Made by a program: the position numbers and the translations under genes. A stretch of 19,745 bases of DNA, taken from Litorimonas sp964414555. GTDB lineage: Bacteria > Pseudomonadota > Alphaproteobacteria > Caulobacterales > Maricaulaceae. The notes under the pieces are model-generated. The model worked only from the letters and a program-made list of their open reading frames with translations, did not search any database and was not told the origin of the DNA. The stretch covers positions 1-19,745 of the forward strand of contig CAYPWW010000046.1 of assembly GCA_964414555.1 (NCBI GenBank). Direction: 5' to 3'. The first letter of the stretch is position 1. Every line of letters starts with the position of its first letter. Shown in pieces: positions 1-6,621 of this stretch.

Positions 1-501
1 CTGGATGACTTCTCGCGCTACATCATCAGCTGGAAGTTCTGCACGACGATGAAGACGAGCGATGTGACTGATACGCTCAATATGGCGCTTGAGGCGTCTG
101 GCTGTGACCAAGCCAATGTCGTCCACAAGCCACGTCTGCTCTCAGACAATGGCTCGAGTTATATCTCTGGCGAACTAGCAGATTACGTCAATGACAACGG
201 TATGAGCCATGTCAGAGGCGCGCCTTATCATCCGCAAACACAGGGTAAAATCGAGAGATGGCATCAGACGCTCAAGAACCGTGTGCTGCTCGAGAACTAC
301 TTCCTGCCCGGCGATCTAGAACGCCAGATCGAGAACTTCGTCGAGCATTATAATCACGAACGTTACCACGAAAGCCTCAACAACGTAACACCTGCCGATG
401 TCTACTTCGGCCGTGCACAATCTATTTTAAACAGAAGAGAAAGGATCAAAGCTAAAACTATCGAACACCGACGCTTGCAATACCGCAAAGCCGTCGCCTA
501 A
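1..501 (+). CDS. IS3-family transposase OrfB, C-terminal fragment (rve/DDE integrase core)
   Basis: The reading frame is open from base 1, so the N-terminus lies outside the window and the ATG at 49 is internal. The protein is the catalytic subunit of an IS3-type transposase, which cuts and joins the element's ends by the DDE two-metal mechanism. The visible core has the first acidic residues in LDDFSRY, the second Asp in LLSDNGS and the Glu in GKIERWHQ. Exactly 35 residues separate the second Asp from the Glu, the D-35-E spacing typical of IS3 elements. The tail HYNHERYHESLNNVTPADVY is the usual end of this transposase group. No frameshift or stop is seen, so this part may come from an active copy. 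The family is certain; the IS name and group are not. Confidence 0.93.
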   Translation: MDDFSRYIISWKFCTTMKTSDVTDTLNMALEASGCDQANVVHKPRLLSDNGSSYISGELADYVNDNGMSHVRGAPYHPQTQGKIERWHQTLKNRVLLENYFLPGDLERQIENFVEHYNHERYHESLNNVTPADVYFGRAQSILNRRERIKAKTIEHRRLQYRKAVA

Positions 502-575
502 TATCAACCAACATGATGAGCAAAGTCTCTCTTAGCCCAGGCCGAAATCTGGGACAAATTATATGACGACGGACA
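1..575 (+). mobile_element. IS3-family insertion sequence, 3' part (left end outside window)
   Basis: The element consists of the C-terminal part of an IS3-type transposase (1-501) and about 74 bases of non-coding 3' end. The right end is placed at 575 because IS3-family elements normally end in CA and because sequence resembling the C-terminus of barnase begins at 576. That toxin frame is closed by a TGA at 564-566, so the foreign DNA must reach at least that point. The non-coding tail carries a small hairpin (arms CCCAG at 536-540 and CTGGG at 549-553). The left terminal repeat and the target duplication cannot be checked because the left end lies outside the window. Confidence 0.7.
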
Positions 576-659
576 GTGTATTCGAACGATGGTTTGGCTT
601 ATGTAACCGCCGATCACTACAAAACATTCTTGCCGTACGCTGGAGGCCGCTGGAAATGA
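576..659 (+). pseudogene. Barnase-type ribonuclease toxin, C-terminal remnant cut off by the IS
   Basis: Reading from 576, 27 codons end at TGA 657-659 and give VYSNDGLAYVTADHYKTF followed by LPYAGGRWK. This lines up with the end of barnase (LYSSDWLIYKTTDHYQTF). It includes the DHY.TF motif that carries barnase's catalytic His102; here the His codon is 615-617. The frame is closed upstream by TGA at 564-566, and the sequence before 576 belongs to the IS, so the rest of the toxin, including the general-base Glu, is missing. The stop overlaps the start of the barstar gene as ATGA, the usual toxin-antitoxin coupling. What is seen is the motif and the overlap; disruption by the IS is inferred. 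A free-standing secreted RNase and the tip of a polymorphic toxin are both possible origins. Confidence 0.75.
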
Positions 660-943
660 TATTTAATTTGTCAGGCGAAACCATAAAAAGTCTTACTGAT
701 TTCCATGAAGCGTTTGCGAAAGCTCTAGATGTGCCAGATTTCTACGGAGGGAATTACAGTGCATTGTGGGATGTGCTTACTGGTTTTCTAAGTAGACCAT
801 ATAAAATTGTGTGGAATGACTCCGCCGCCTCTTCAAAAGCTATGGGAAAAGACTTTGACCGTATTGTTGATCTTCTAAAGGAGGCCTCTCAAGCAGACGC
901 AAGTTGCGGGGCTGATCAAAAGTTAGAAATAGTTCTTCTTTGA
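656..943 (+). CDS. Barstar-family ribonuclease inhibitor (antitoxin/immunity protein)
   Basis: This 95-residue protein is the length of barstar (about 90). In this family the protein binds and blocks the active site of a barnase-type RNase in the cytoplasm. The core DFHEAFAKALDVPDFYGGNYSALWDVLTG matches barstar's helix-loop-helix at the same residue numbers: Y30, G31, N33, W38 and D39 are kept, D39 being the residue that enters the RNase active site. Barstar's second key acid, D35, is serine here. The ATG at 656 was chosen over an in-frame ATG at 563 because 563 lies in IS sequence, homology begins at 656, a TGGAGG ribosome site sits at 641-646, and the start overlaps the toxin stop (ATGA). 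The upstream toxin is truncated, so this is now an orphan inhibitor, probably cut from its native promoter. Confidence 0.88.
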   Translation: MIFNLSGETIKSLTDFHEAFAKALDVPDFYGGNYSALWDVLTGFLSRPYKIVWNDSAASSKAMGKDFDRIVDLLKEASQADASCGADQKLEIVLL

Positions 944-980
944 CTTATCTTAATTTCTGAAGCTTGCCTCAAAATGAATA

Positions 981-1517
981 ATGTCATCTGATTTATCAGC
1001 CGCGATTTCTGGGGTCCCGAAAATTTCTATTGAGGATTTAGAAGCATCATTACGCGCAACTCTAAAGCTGTGGTGTCCATTAAAGACCTGGGCTCCAAGT
1101 ATAAGTAGTCCAACCTCTGAAAAATCAATTCAGGATTCTGATAGGTTTTATACTTGGTTTCCATCTTTAGGGTTTGAAACACCCGTCGAAGCGATCATTT
1201 GGGAGCATGAAGAGTCCGATGCGCAGGAAGTATATATGGGCCGAATCCCTGTAGATCAGGGTTCTTTCGATGTCATGTCCGGTACAGGATATGTCCGCGG
1301 GAAAAAAGGCCTTGGCAATTTCGCGGTACTGGCCATTATCGCATCTGTCGCAAGGTGCGGCTATGGCTTAATTATCGACTCCAGCCAAGCTTGGATGCCA
1401 GAGTATTTTGAAGACGAGCTCTATGATCTCGAATATGTCGACAACTGGGTGAAAGCCTTAGTCAAAGAGGTCGGCTTCGAGGGTATGATCCAACGCTTTG
1501 ATAGCTACTGGGAATGA
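981..1517 (+). CDS. Unrecognised 178-residue soluble protein downstream of barstar
   Basis: I do not recognise this family. The protein is 178 residues, with no signal peptide or long membrane segment. It is rich in acidic and aromatic residues, especially near the C-terminus (MPEYFEDELYDLEY, ending DSYWE). A more hydrophobic stretch (LGNFAVLAIIASVARCGYGLII) lies around residues 112-133 and could be a buried helix-strand pair. It starts 37 bases after the barstar gene on the same strand, and both genes look more A+T-rich than the sugar loci. That position and make-up would suit another immunity-type protein of a toxin locus, but nothing in the sequence proves this. No strong ribosome site precedes the ATG at 981. 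The ATG at 974 is in another frame and stops after five codons. Confidence 0.6.
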   Translation: MSSDLSAAISGVPKISIEDLEASLRATLKLWCPLKTWAPSISSPTSEKSIQDSDRFYTWFPSLGFETPVEAIIWEHEESDAQEVYMGRIPVDQGSFDVMSGTGYVRGKKGLGNFAVLAIIASVARCGYGLIIDSSQAWMPEYFEDELYDLEYVDNWVKALVKEVGFEGMIQRFDSYWE

Positions 1518-1534
1518 CTTTCCAAAATGGAAAG
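1518..1534. terminator. Hairpin between convergent genes, weak terminator candidate
   Basis: A perfect inverted repeat, CTTTCCA-AAA-TGGAAAG, starts directly after the stop codon of the 178-residue protein and lies between two convergent transcription units. No T-run follows on either strand, so it is not a classical intrinsic terminator. The rest of the gap to 1582 holds nothing else that I can name. Confidence 0.3.
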
Positions 1535-1582
1535 CGGGCGAAGTAAAATCGTAATATGAGTTAGTAACGTATTTTCCCAATT

Positions 1583-2773
1583 TCAGCCTCCCATCACCTG
1601 TAACACATCCCAACAGGCTCCCATTGTATGGTAATCAGTCTTGCCGGGGGGGGATTTCTGATCGCTGATTGGCGTTCCTTTTGCATTGCAGACGCGGTGC
1701 CATGCGCCATGTTTATGGTCGACCATATGGTCCCAACTCCATGCCCAAAGACGGTTGTAATCCTCGCGGTAGAGGCCTTCGCCTGTTCTTAAAAAGAGAC
1801 GCCACGCCGCGGCAAAACTCTCTGACTGCACCCAGAAGTGTTTGTCGGTAGAACAGGCTGTGCCGTCCGGCCCAACGCCGTAAATCAGGCCGCCATGCTC
1901 TGTATCCCATCCCATGCGCATCGCGCGTTGAAAGAGCTCTTCTGCCCTAGGCAAGAGTTTCGGGTTGGGGCGTTCCTCGTCCAAGATGAGGAGCAGTTTC
2001 GCCCATTCTGTTTGATGTCCGATTTGAAAGCCCCAAGGGCGATAACGATCATTGGGGTTGTCGATGTTATAGGTCATATCGACCTGCCAATCGGCGTCAT
2101 AATGCTCCCAAATTAATCCGTCAGATTGCGCAGCGAGTTCGAAGGCAAAACGCTCTGCTAAGGCTTCTGCACGGTTGAGATAGCGTGTCTCGCCACTGGC
2201 TTGCCATGCCGACAAAAGGGCTTCGCACATATGCATATTCGCGTTTTGCCCGCGATAGGGTGAGAGCGTTTCAAGCGATGCATCGCGTTCATCGAAATAG
2301 GCGCGTCCAGCGGAGTCCCAAAAATAGGTTTCCATGAAATCAAAAATCTCATTCATCGTATTCTGCGCTGTCTGAATGCCGGCTTTGAAACACTGCGCGG
2401 CCGCCAGCAGGACGAAGGCGTGACCATAGGCCATGATGCGATCATCTGTGACAACGCCGCGCTCGATCTGCCAGACATAGCCTCCATTGGCTTGGCGGTG
2501 GACGCGGGTCAGAAAGTCCAGTCCTGCCTCTGCCCAAGCGAGATGTTGCGGATCCCGATCTCGGCAATAGGCTGTCGCATAATTGACGACATAGCGGGCG
2601 GACCCGACGAGCTGTCGTAGATGCGGGTCATAGCATGTGCCGTCATCTAAAAAGCAGCTACGAAATCCGTCCTCTGGTCCGTCTATGCGTGGGGCGTAAA
2701 AATCGAGTATGGATGCGATATGGGTTTTTAGAAAGTCCGGGCTTTCAAAATCCGGTTGTTCGGCTTTCATCAT
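1583..2773 (-). CDS. AGE-family sugar epimerase/isomerase (mannose isomerase type)
   Basis: This 396-residue protein has the length and all-alpha (alpha/alpha)6-barrel pattern of the N-acylglucosamine 2-epimerase/YihS family. Members interconvert mannose, fructose and glucose, or epimerise N-acylglucosamine, in the cytoplasm. Family marks visible are RYVVNYA at 60-66, NMHMCEALL at 179-187, GHQTEWAKLL at 252-261 and DYHTMGACWDV at 380-390. H253 and H382 match the two histidines used as acid/base in the family. There is no signal peptide. It is the last gene of the minus-strand operon, and its ATG overlaps the stop of the Nramp-like gene (ATGA). The lack of a clear N-acylglucosamine context favours a hexose isomerase, but the substrate is not fixed by sequence. 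Confidence 0.85.
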   Translation of the reverse strand: MMKAEQPDFESPDFLKTHIASILDFYAPRIDGPEDGFRSCFLDDGTCYDPHLRQLVGSARYVVNYATAYCRDRDPQHLAWAEAGLDFLTRVHRQANGGYVWQIERGVVTDDRIMAYGHAFVLLAAAQCFKAGIQTAQNTMNEIFDFMETYFWDSAGRAYFDERDASLETLSPYRGQNANMHMCEALLSAWQASGETRYLNRAEALAERFAFELAAQSDGLIWEHYDADWQVDMTYNIDNPNDRYRPWGFQIGHQTEWAKLLLILDEERPNPKLLPRAEELFQRAMRMGWDTEHGGLIYGVGPDGTACSTDKHFWVQSESFAAAWRLFLRTGEGLYREDYNRLWAWSWDHMVDHKHGAWHRVCNAKGTPISDQKSPPGKTDYHTMGACWDVLQVMGG

Positions 2774-4044
2774 GTCCCTGCCAAAATCTGCACCACACCG
2801 CGTATGGCGGTCGCAGAGGTAAAGAGTGAAAATAGCAATATCAAAAGAAGAGCCGCATTCGCGAACAGCCCGTTTTTATATTCGCCCATCAGGTCTTTGC
2901 GGTTCGCTAGGTAAAAAATACACGCCACAGTGATGGGCAAGATGACGGCATTAAACGCTTGGCTCAGGATCATCACGACGACAGGCCGCGCGCCCAATAG
3001 GGGCACAACGAGGCCTAATAATGAGATCGCAAAGACCATGGCGCGATAGCGAGGCAGGGTCATATCGCGTGAGGTCCCACGGTAGTCGCAAATCAGCCAT
3101 GGCAGCATCAACACATTCGGGAATTGCGACGACACACCGGCAGCGACAATGCCTGTTGCAAAGATCGCGACAGCAAGAGAACCGGCCAAAGGCTCCAGCA
3201 GAGCGATCATTTGCGATGCTTTGCTTAAGCCGACGCCTTGCGCATGTAACGTTCCGGCGGCTGCGGCCATGATGGATGCGCTGATGATGAACATCATGAT
3301 GACGGCAAACAGGGCGTCATGTCGTTGTGTGCGCGCATCCGCCAATGTCCACCCTGCCTCTTTCACCAATGTCGTGCGAATGATGAACAAGCCAGAAAAG
3401 ACGGTCGTGCCCACCATGGAGGCGATAACGAGGAGGGGGCCGGTATCATTGCCTGTGGCGACGTCAGGGACGCTGGGGATGAGGCCGCGCAGCATATCTC
3501 CGGGGGGCGGCATAAGGAGGAAGAAATTGGCGAGAAAACAAACCGACATGATCGCGACGATGATGGCCAAGGCGCGCTCGAAAAACCCGGTGCGCCCGTT
3601 CCAAAAGATGAAAAAGACAAGGGCCGAGAAAAAGCCGGCAAACCAGATGGGTGCGATACCGTCATCGATAGCTGTTTTTGACCACTCTGAGCAAATCTCT
3701 GCGACAATGCCCATGACGCCCATCACACTGCCGCACACGCCTAGGGTCAGCGCGATAATGAAATAAATTGCGACGCTGGGATGAATGTGGCGACGGAACG
3801 CTTGCAGCGCCGTTTCGCCCGTCACGAGCGTGTAGCGCCCATACAGGTTGATCATAAAAAATGTGCAGAGGCAGGACGCGATGATGGTCCAGAGCAAGCT
3901 CATCCCATAATCCGCGCCAGCCTTTGCCATGGTGGTCACGCTGCCTGTGCCGATGTTAAATCCTAGAAGAAAGATACCGGGCAGGAACAGCGCAAGGGTT
4001 TTGGCAATGCGTCCGCCTTTCGATTGTGTCACAGGATCGGTCAT
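2770..4044 (-). CDS. Nramp-like membrane transporter lacking the metal-binding motifs
   Basis: This 424-residue protein has about eleven hydrophobic segments and the Nramp fold signature AGADYG.SLLW after the first segment. Classical Nramp proteins import Mn2+/Fe2+ with protons through DPGN in helix 1 and MPH in helix 6. Lined up on AGAD, DPGN reads GTGS here (32-35). Lined up on VGATV/VGTTV, MPH reads FSG (216-218). All canonical side-chain metal ligands are therefore absent. The gene lies between a lipoprotein gene and a sugar epimerase gene, with ATGA overlaps at both ends, so it is co-translated with sugar genes. A substrate other than a transition metal, perhaps an organic solute or sugar-linked compound, is inferred. 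The superfamily is sure; the cargo is unknown. Confidence 0.85.
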   Translation of the reverse strand: MTDPVTQSKGGRIAKTLALFLPGIFLLGFNIGTGSVTTMAKAGADYGMSLLWTIIASCLCTFFMINLYGRYTLVTGETALQAFRRHIHPSVAIYFIIALTLGVCGSVMGVMGIVAEICSEWSKTAIDDGIAPIWFAGFFSALVFFIFWNGRTGFFERALAIIVAIMSVCFLANFFLLMPPPGDMLRGLIPSVPDVATGNDTGPLLVIASMVGTTVFSGLFIIRTTLVKEAGWTLADARTQRHDALFAVIMMFIISASIMAAAAGTLHAQGVGLSKASQMIALLEPLAGSLAVAIFATGIVAAGVSSQFPNVLMLPWLICDYRGTSRDMTLPRYRAMVFAISLLGLVVPLLGARPVVVMILSQAFNAVILPITVACIFYLANRKDLMGEYKNGLFANAALLLILLFSLFTSATAIRGVVQILAGT

Positions 4045-4865
4045 TTTAGAGACTCTTCAATCGTTGTAATTTTGCGGGCCGCAACATCCCAGGATGTTCC
4101 TTCGACAAACCCGATGGAGAAGCTCTGCGGCGTCGTCAGAAATTTGTCCTTATTCCGCCGACCAAAGCCAAGGACCGTCATATCAGGACGGCTGACATAA
4201 TCATCGGGGTGTTCATCGTCTTCGTGGTGGAAGACGTAGAAGAGGCGCGGCGCATTGGGGTCGCCAAATGCCATCCATTCGGGTGAAGGCAGATCGCCGA
4301 TAAAGCTGTCTTCGATGGGATGTGCCTCGCGATCCGCGGAGTGATAGCGAAAGTCCGTGCGGTCCATCTCTCCGCCTGGGACGCCTTCATATTGCACCCA
4401 ATAGCGATAGCCCGGACTGATGCGGCTCATCTTGAAATCAAGTCGATCGGGATAGAAATCATATTGGCTTTCCCACGCCTTGTTTTCTGATGTCACGATA
4501 ATCCGTACGTGATCGTCCTGCTCGATTTCGACCACGCAGTCGGAAGGGTCTGTGCTGGCATTCATAGCGTGAAAATAATTGCCGTCTTGTTTGTGAACGG
4601 CATTGGGAAAGCCGCGATATTCGCCTTTGTGCGCGCTGCCGACGGCTTTGTGAAAGCCCAGCCAATCGACGCCATCGCGATCGAGAAGGCTCGATAAGCC
4701 GCCGCCCGTTTTTTCTAGGTAATAAGTGGCCGTAGGTGTCGTCACGATAAAGGCAGGATCGCCACCGGCGGATGTGTCGATGCCGTCTGATAAGATGACC
4801 CGCGGTTCAGATGTGCAGGCCGACAGCCATAGCGCAGAAAGGACCAGAGTTGATTTAATTCGCAT
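4041..4865 (-). CDS. Unrecognised lipoprotein of a sugar-utilisation operon
   Basis: This 274-residue protein starts with a short basic-hydrophobic signal and a lipobox (LSAC, Cys17), so it should be membrane-anchored and exposed to the periplasm or cell surface. The mature part looks like a beta-sandwich: alternating strands such as ATYYLEKTGGGLSSLLDRDG (46-65), a GEYRGFPNAVH block (81-91), aromatic-rich WVQYEGVPGG (156-165), and a His/Asp-rich loop VFHHEDDEHPDD (211-222). Strand-turn openings of this type occur in mutarotase-like carbohydrate domains, but I see no catalytic motif that I can name. It overlaps the symporter gene by 11 bases upstream and the Nramp-like gene by ATGA downstream. 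AGAGAG at 4873-4878 is its likely ribosome site. A role in binding or trimming a glycan is a guess from context. Confidence 0.7.
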   Translation of the reverse strand: MRIKSTLVLSALWLSACTSEPRVILSDGIDTSAGGDPAFIVTTPTATYYLEKTGGGLSSLLDRDGVDWLGFHKAVGSAHKGEYRGFPNAVHKQDGNYFHAMNASTDPSDCVVEIEQDDHVRIIVTSENKAWESQYDFYPDRLDFKMSRISPGYRYWVQYEGVPGGEMDRTDFRYHSADREAHPIEDSFIGDLPSPEWMAFGDPNAPRLFYVFHHEDDEHPDDYVSRPDMTVLGFGRRNKDKFLTTPQSFSIGFVEGTSWDVAARKITTIEESLK

Positions 4866-6621
4866 TGATCATTCTCTCTGAAAATAAGGTCGCGCTGCGC
4901 TTCAAGACGGTTCCGATAGAGAGGATTACCAAGCCGCACACGGCAAAAAGCAACCGCCCCCACATCGCGTTGGGGATCAGCGTCATCAGCAATACGCCTG
5001 CGCTCATAAACAGGACCATACTGCCGAGTTTATGACGCTGTTGTCGATCATAATCGTCTTGGTCGTCGCCCGCGATCACAGGTGTACGGAGGTCCTTGAA
5101 AAAGGCCCGGCGTTCCGCGAGCGTCTTGTCACCAGCCTCGCGGTAGAACAGCGAGGTGGCGCAGAAAAATCCGCCCGTGATGAAAACTTGCGCACCAATC
5201 GTCAGGATCAAGTTCATATCTGTCGCCTCTCTCCGCGTGAACGGATCAATGCCTATGAGGTCTGCAAAGACGGCGGGCGTAAAAATATTGAGCATGAACC
5301 ACGAGATGAATAGCCCGAGTAGGACGGTTACCCAGGGCGCCCAAACTGGGGTGCGCTTGATGATGATGCCGAGGATCAGCGGGATTAATATTGGCACTTG
5401 TATCATCGCGGACAGTGACATCATCAAATCGAACAGGCTGAGTTCTTTCAGCGATTTAAAATAGAGCGCCATGCAGATGACGATGATTCCACTCAACAAG
5501 CTGAGGGCGCGGCTCAAGACCAACAAGCGATTATCGCTGACGACACGGCCGCGCTTTTTCATGAAGGGTTGATAGATAGAGCGGACGAAGATTCCGGAAT
5601 TTTTGTTCAGGGCCGAATCCATGGACGACATGGAGGCGGCAAACAAACCGGCCAGTAATAAGCCCACGGTCCCCACGGGCATCGCGTTGCGCGCGAACAC
5701 TAAATACACGGCGTCAGAGGCTTTATTGCCGAGCTCGGGGTAGGCGGCAGCCGCATCGGGGTAGAGGATGGCCGAGGCCCAAGGCGGAATAAACCAGATG
5801 ATACTACCCACGCCCATCAACGCCATGGCAAGCAAGGCTGCTTTGCGCGCATTGGCGGAATCCTTGGCGTTTAGAAACCGGAACGAGTCATGCAAGTTCA
5901 TGATTGTGACGAGCTGTTTTGCTAGGAAGAAGATAAAGGTCCCGATCAGCAAGAGCGGATAATTCATATCCGGCCCCATTACGAAATCGCCGGGGAAATC
6001 CTGCACGAGATTGACTGGCCCGCCGACTTTGACCAAAGCCACGGCGGCGCAAGCGACAGAGATAACCGCGACAACCAAGGTCTGTACAAAGTCAGAGGCG
6101 ACCACGCCCCATGCGCCAGCCAACACAGACACAAAGACCACTGCCAGTCCGATGATAATGATCGTCGCGTTGATATCGGCCTCGAAGACAGCGCTGGAAA
6201 ACACACCTAATGCGTTGAGCCAAATCCCGGCATTGATCAGAGTGAAAATGATGAGCGCACAAGAGAAGAACAGCTCGTTGCCATGGCCAAACCTGCGCCG
6301 AATGCCTTCAGTTGGCGTATCCACGCGCATCTGGCGAAAGCGGTGCGCGAAATAGGCCCAGCCACAGAAATAAGAAAACGTATTGGCAAAGAAGACAAGG
6401 CAAACAGCGAAGCCATCGGTGAAGGCTTTGCCCGCCGCGCCGGTGAAGGTCCATGCCGAAAATTGCATCATGAAAGCCGTGGACCCGACCATCCACCACA
6501 ACATCTTGCCACTGCCTCGGAAATAATCACTCGTCGATTTTGCTGCGAGGTTTTTGAAGACAAAACCGATCGCGAGGATGAGGCAGAAATATCCGCCAAT
6601 GACGAGATAGTCGTAATTCAC
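4855..6621 (-). CDS. Sodium:solute symporter (SSS family, SGLT-like)
   Basis: This 588-residue inner-membrane protein has about 14 hydrophobic segments. SSS carriers couple Na+ entry to uptake of sugars, sugar acids or other solutes. Family marks are the DYF.G...WW opening around 32-43, AGAWGVVASDFVQT (168-181), and GLLLAGLFAASMSSMDSALN (320-339), the region whose Ser residues form the Na2 site. The start is a GTG at 6621-6619 that overlaps the stop of the oxidoreductase gene (GTGA). No good ribosome site lies just upstream, so translation probably depends on ribosomes finishing the upstream gene, which is interrupted. It overlaps the lipoprotein gene by 11 bases. The operon context suggests a sugar or uronate substrate, which sequence alone cannot fix. 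Confidence 0.9.
   Translation of the reverse strand: MNYDYLVIGGYFCLILAIGFVFKNLAAKSTSDYFRGSGKMLWWMVGSTAFMMQFSAWTFTGAAGKAFTDGFAVCLVFFANTFSYFCGWAYFAHRFRQMRVDTPTEGIRRRFGHGNELFFSCALIIFTLINAGIWLNALGVFSSAVFEADINATIIIIGLAVVFVSVLAGAWGVVASDFVQTLVVAVISVACAAVALVKVGGPVNLVQDFPGDFVMGPDMNYPLLLIGTFIFFLAKQLVTIMNLHDSFRFLNAKDSANARKAALLAMALMGVGSIIWFIPPWASAILYPDAAAAYPELGNKASDAVYLVFARNAMPVGTVGLLLAGLFAASMSSMDSALNKNSGIFVRSIYQPFMKKRGRVVSDNRLLVLSRALSLLSGIIVICMALYFKSLKELSLFDLMMSLSAMIQVPILIPLILGIIIKRTPVWAPWVTVLLGLFISWFMLNIFTPAVFADLIGIDPFTRREATDMNLILTIGAQVFITGGFFCATSLFYREAGDKTLAERRAFFKDLRTPVIAGDDQDDYDRQQRHKLGSMVLFMSAGVLLMTLIPNAMWGRLLFAVCGLVILSIGTVLKRSATLFSERMINAN

Noticed and set aside
563..655. Upstream extension of the barstar gene to the ATG at 563
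   Set aside because: The 31 extra codons lie in IS and toxin-remnant sequence read in another frame; homology and a ribosome site support the start at 656.
3149..3766. 205-codon plus-strand frame opposite the Nramp-like gene
   Set aside because: It is antisense to a well-supported membrane protein gene, has skewed composition typical of a shadow frame, and has no recognisable domain.
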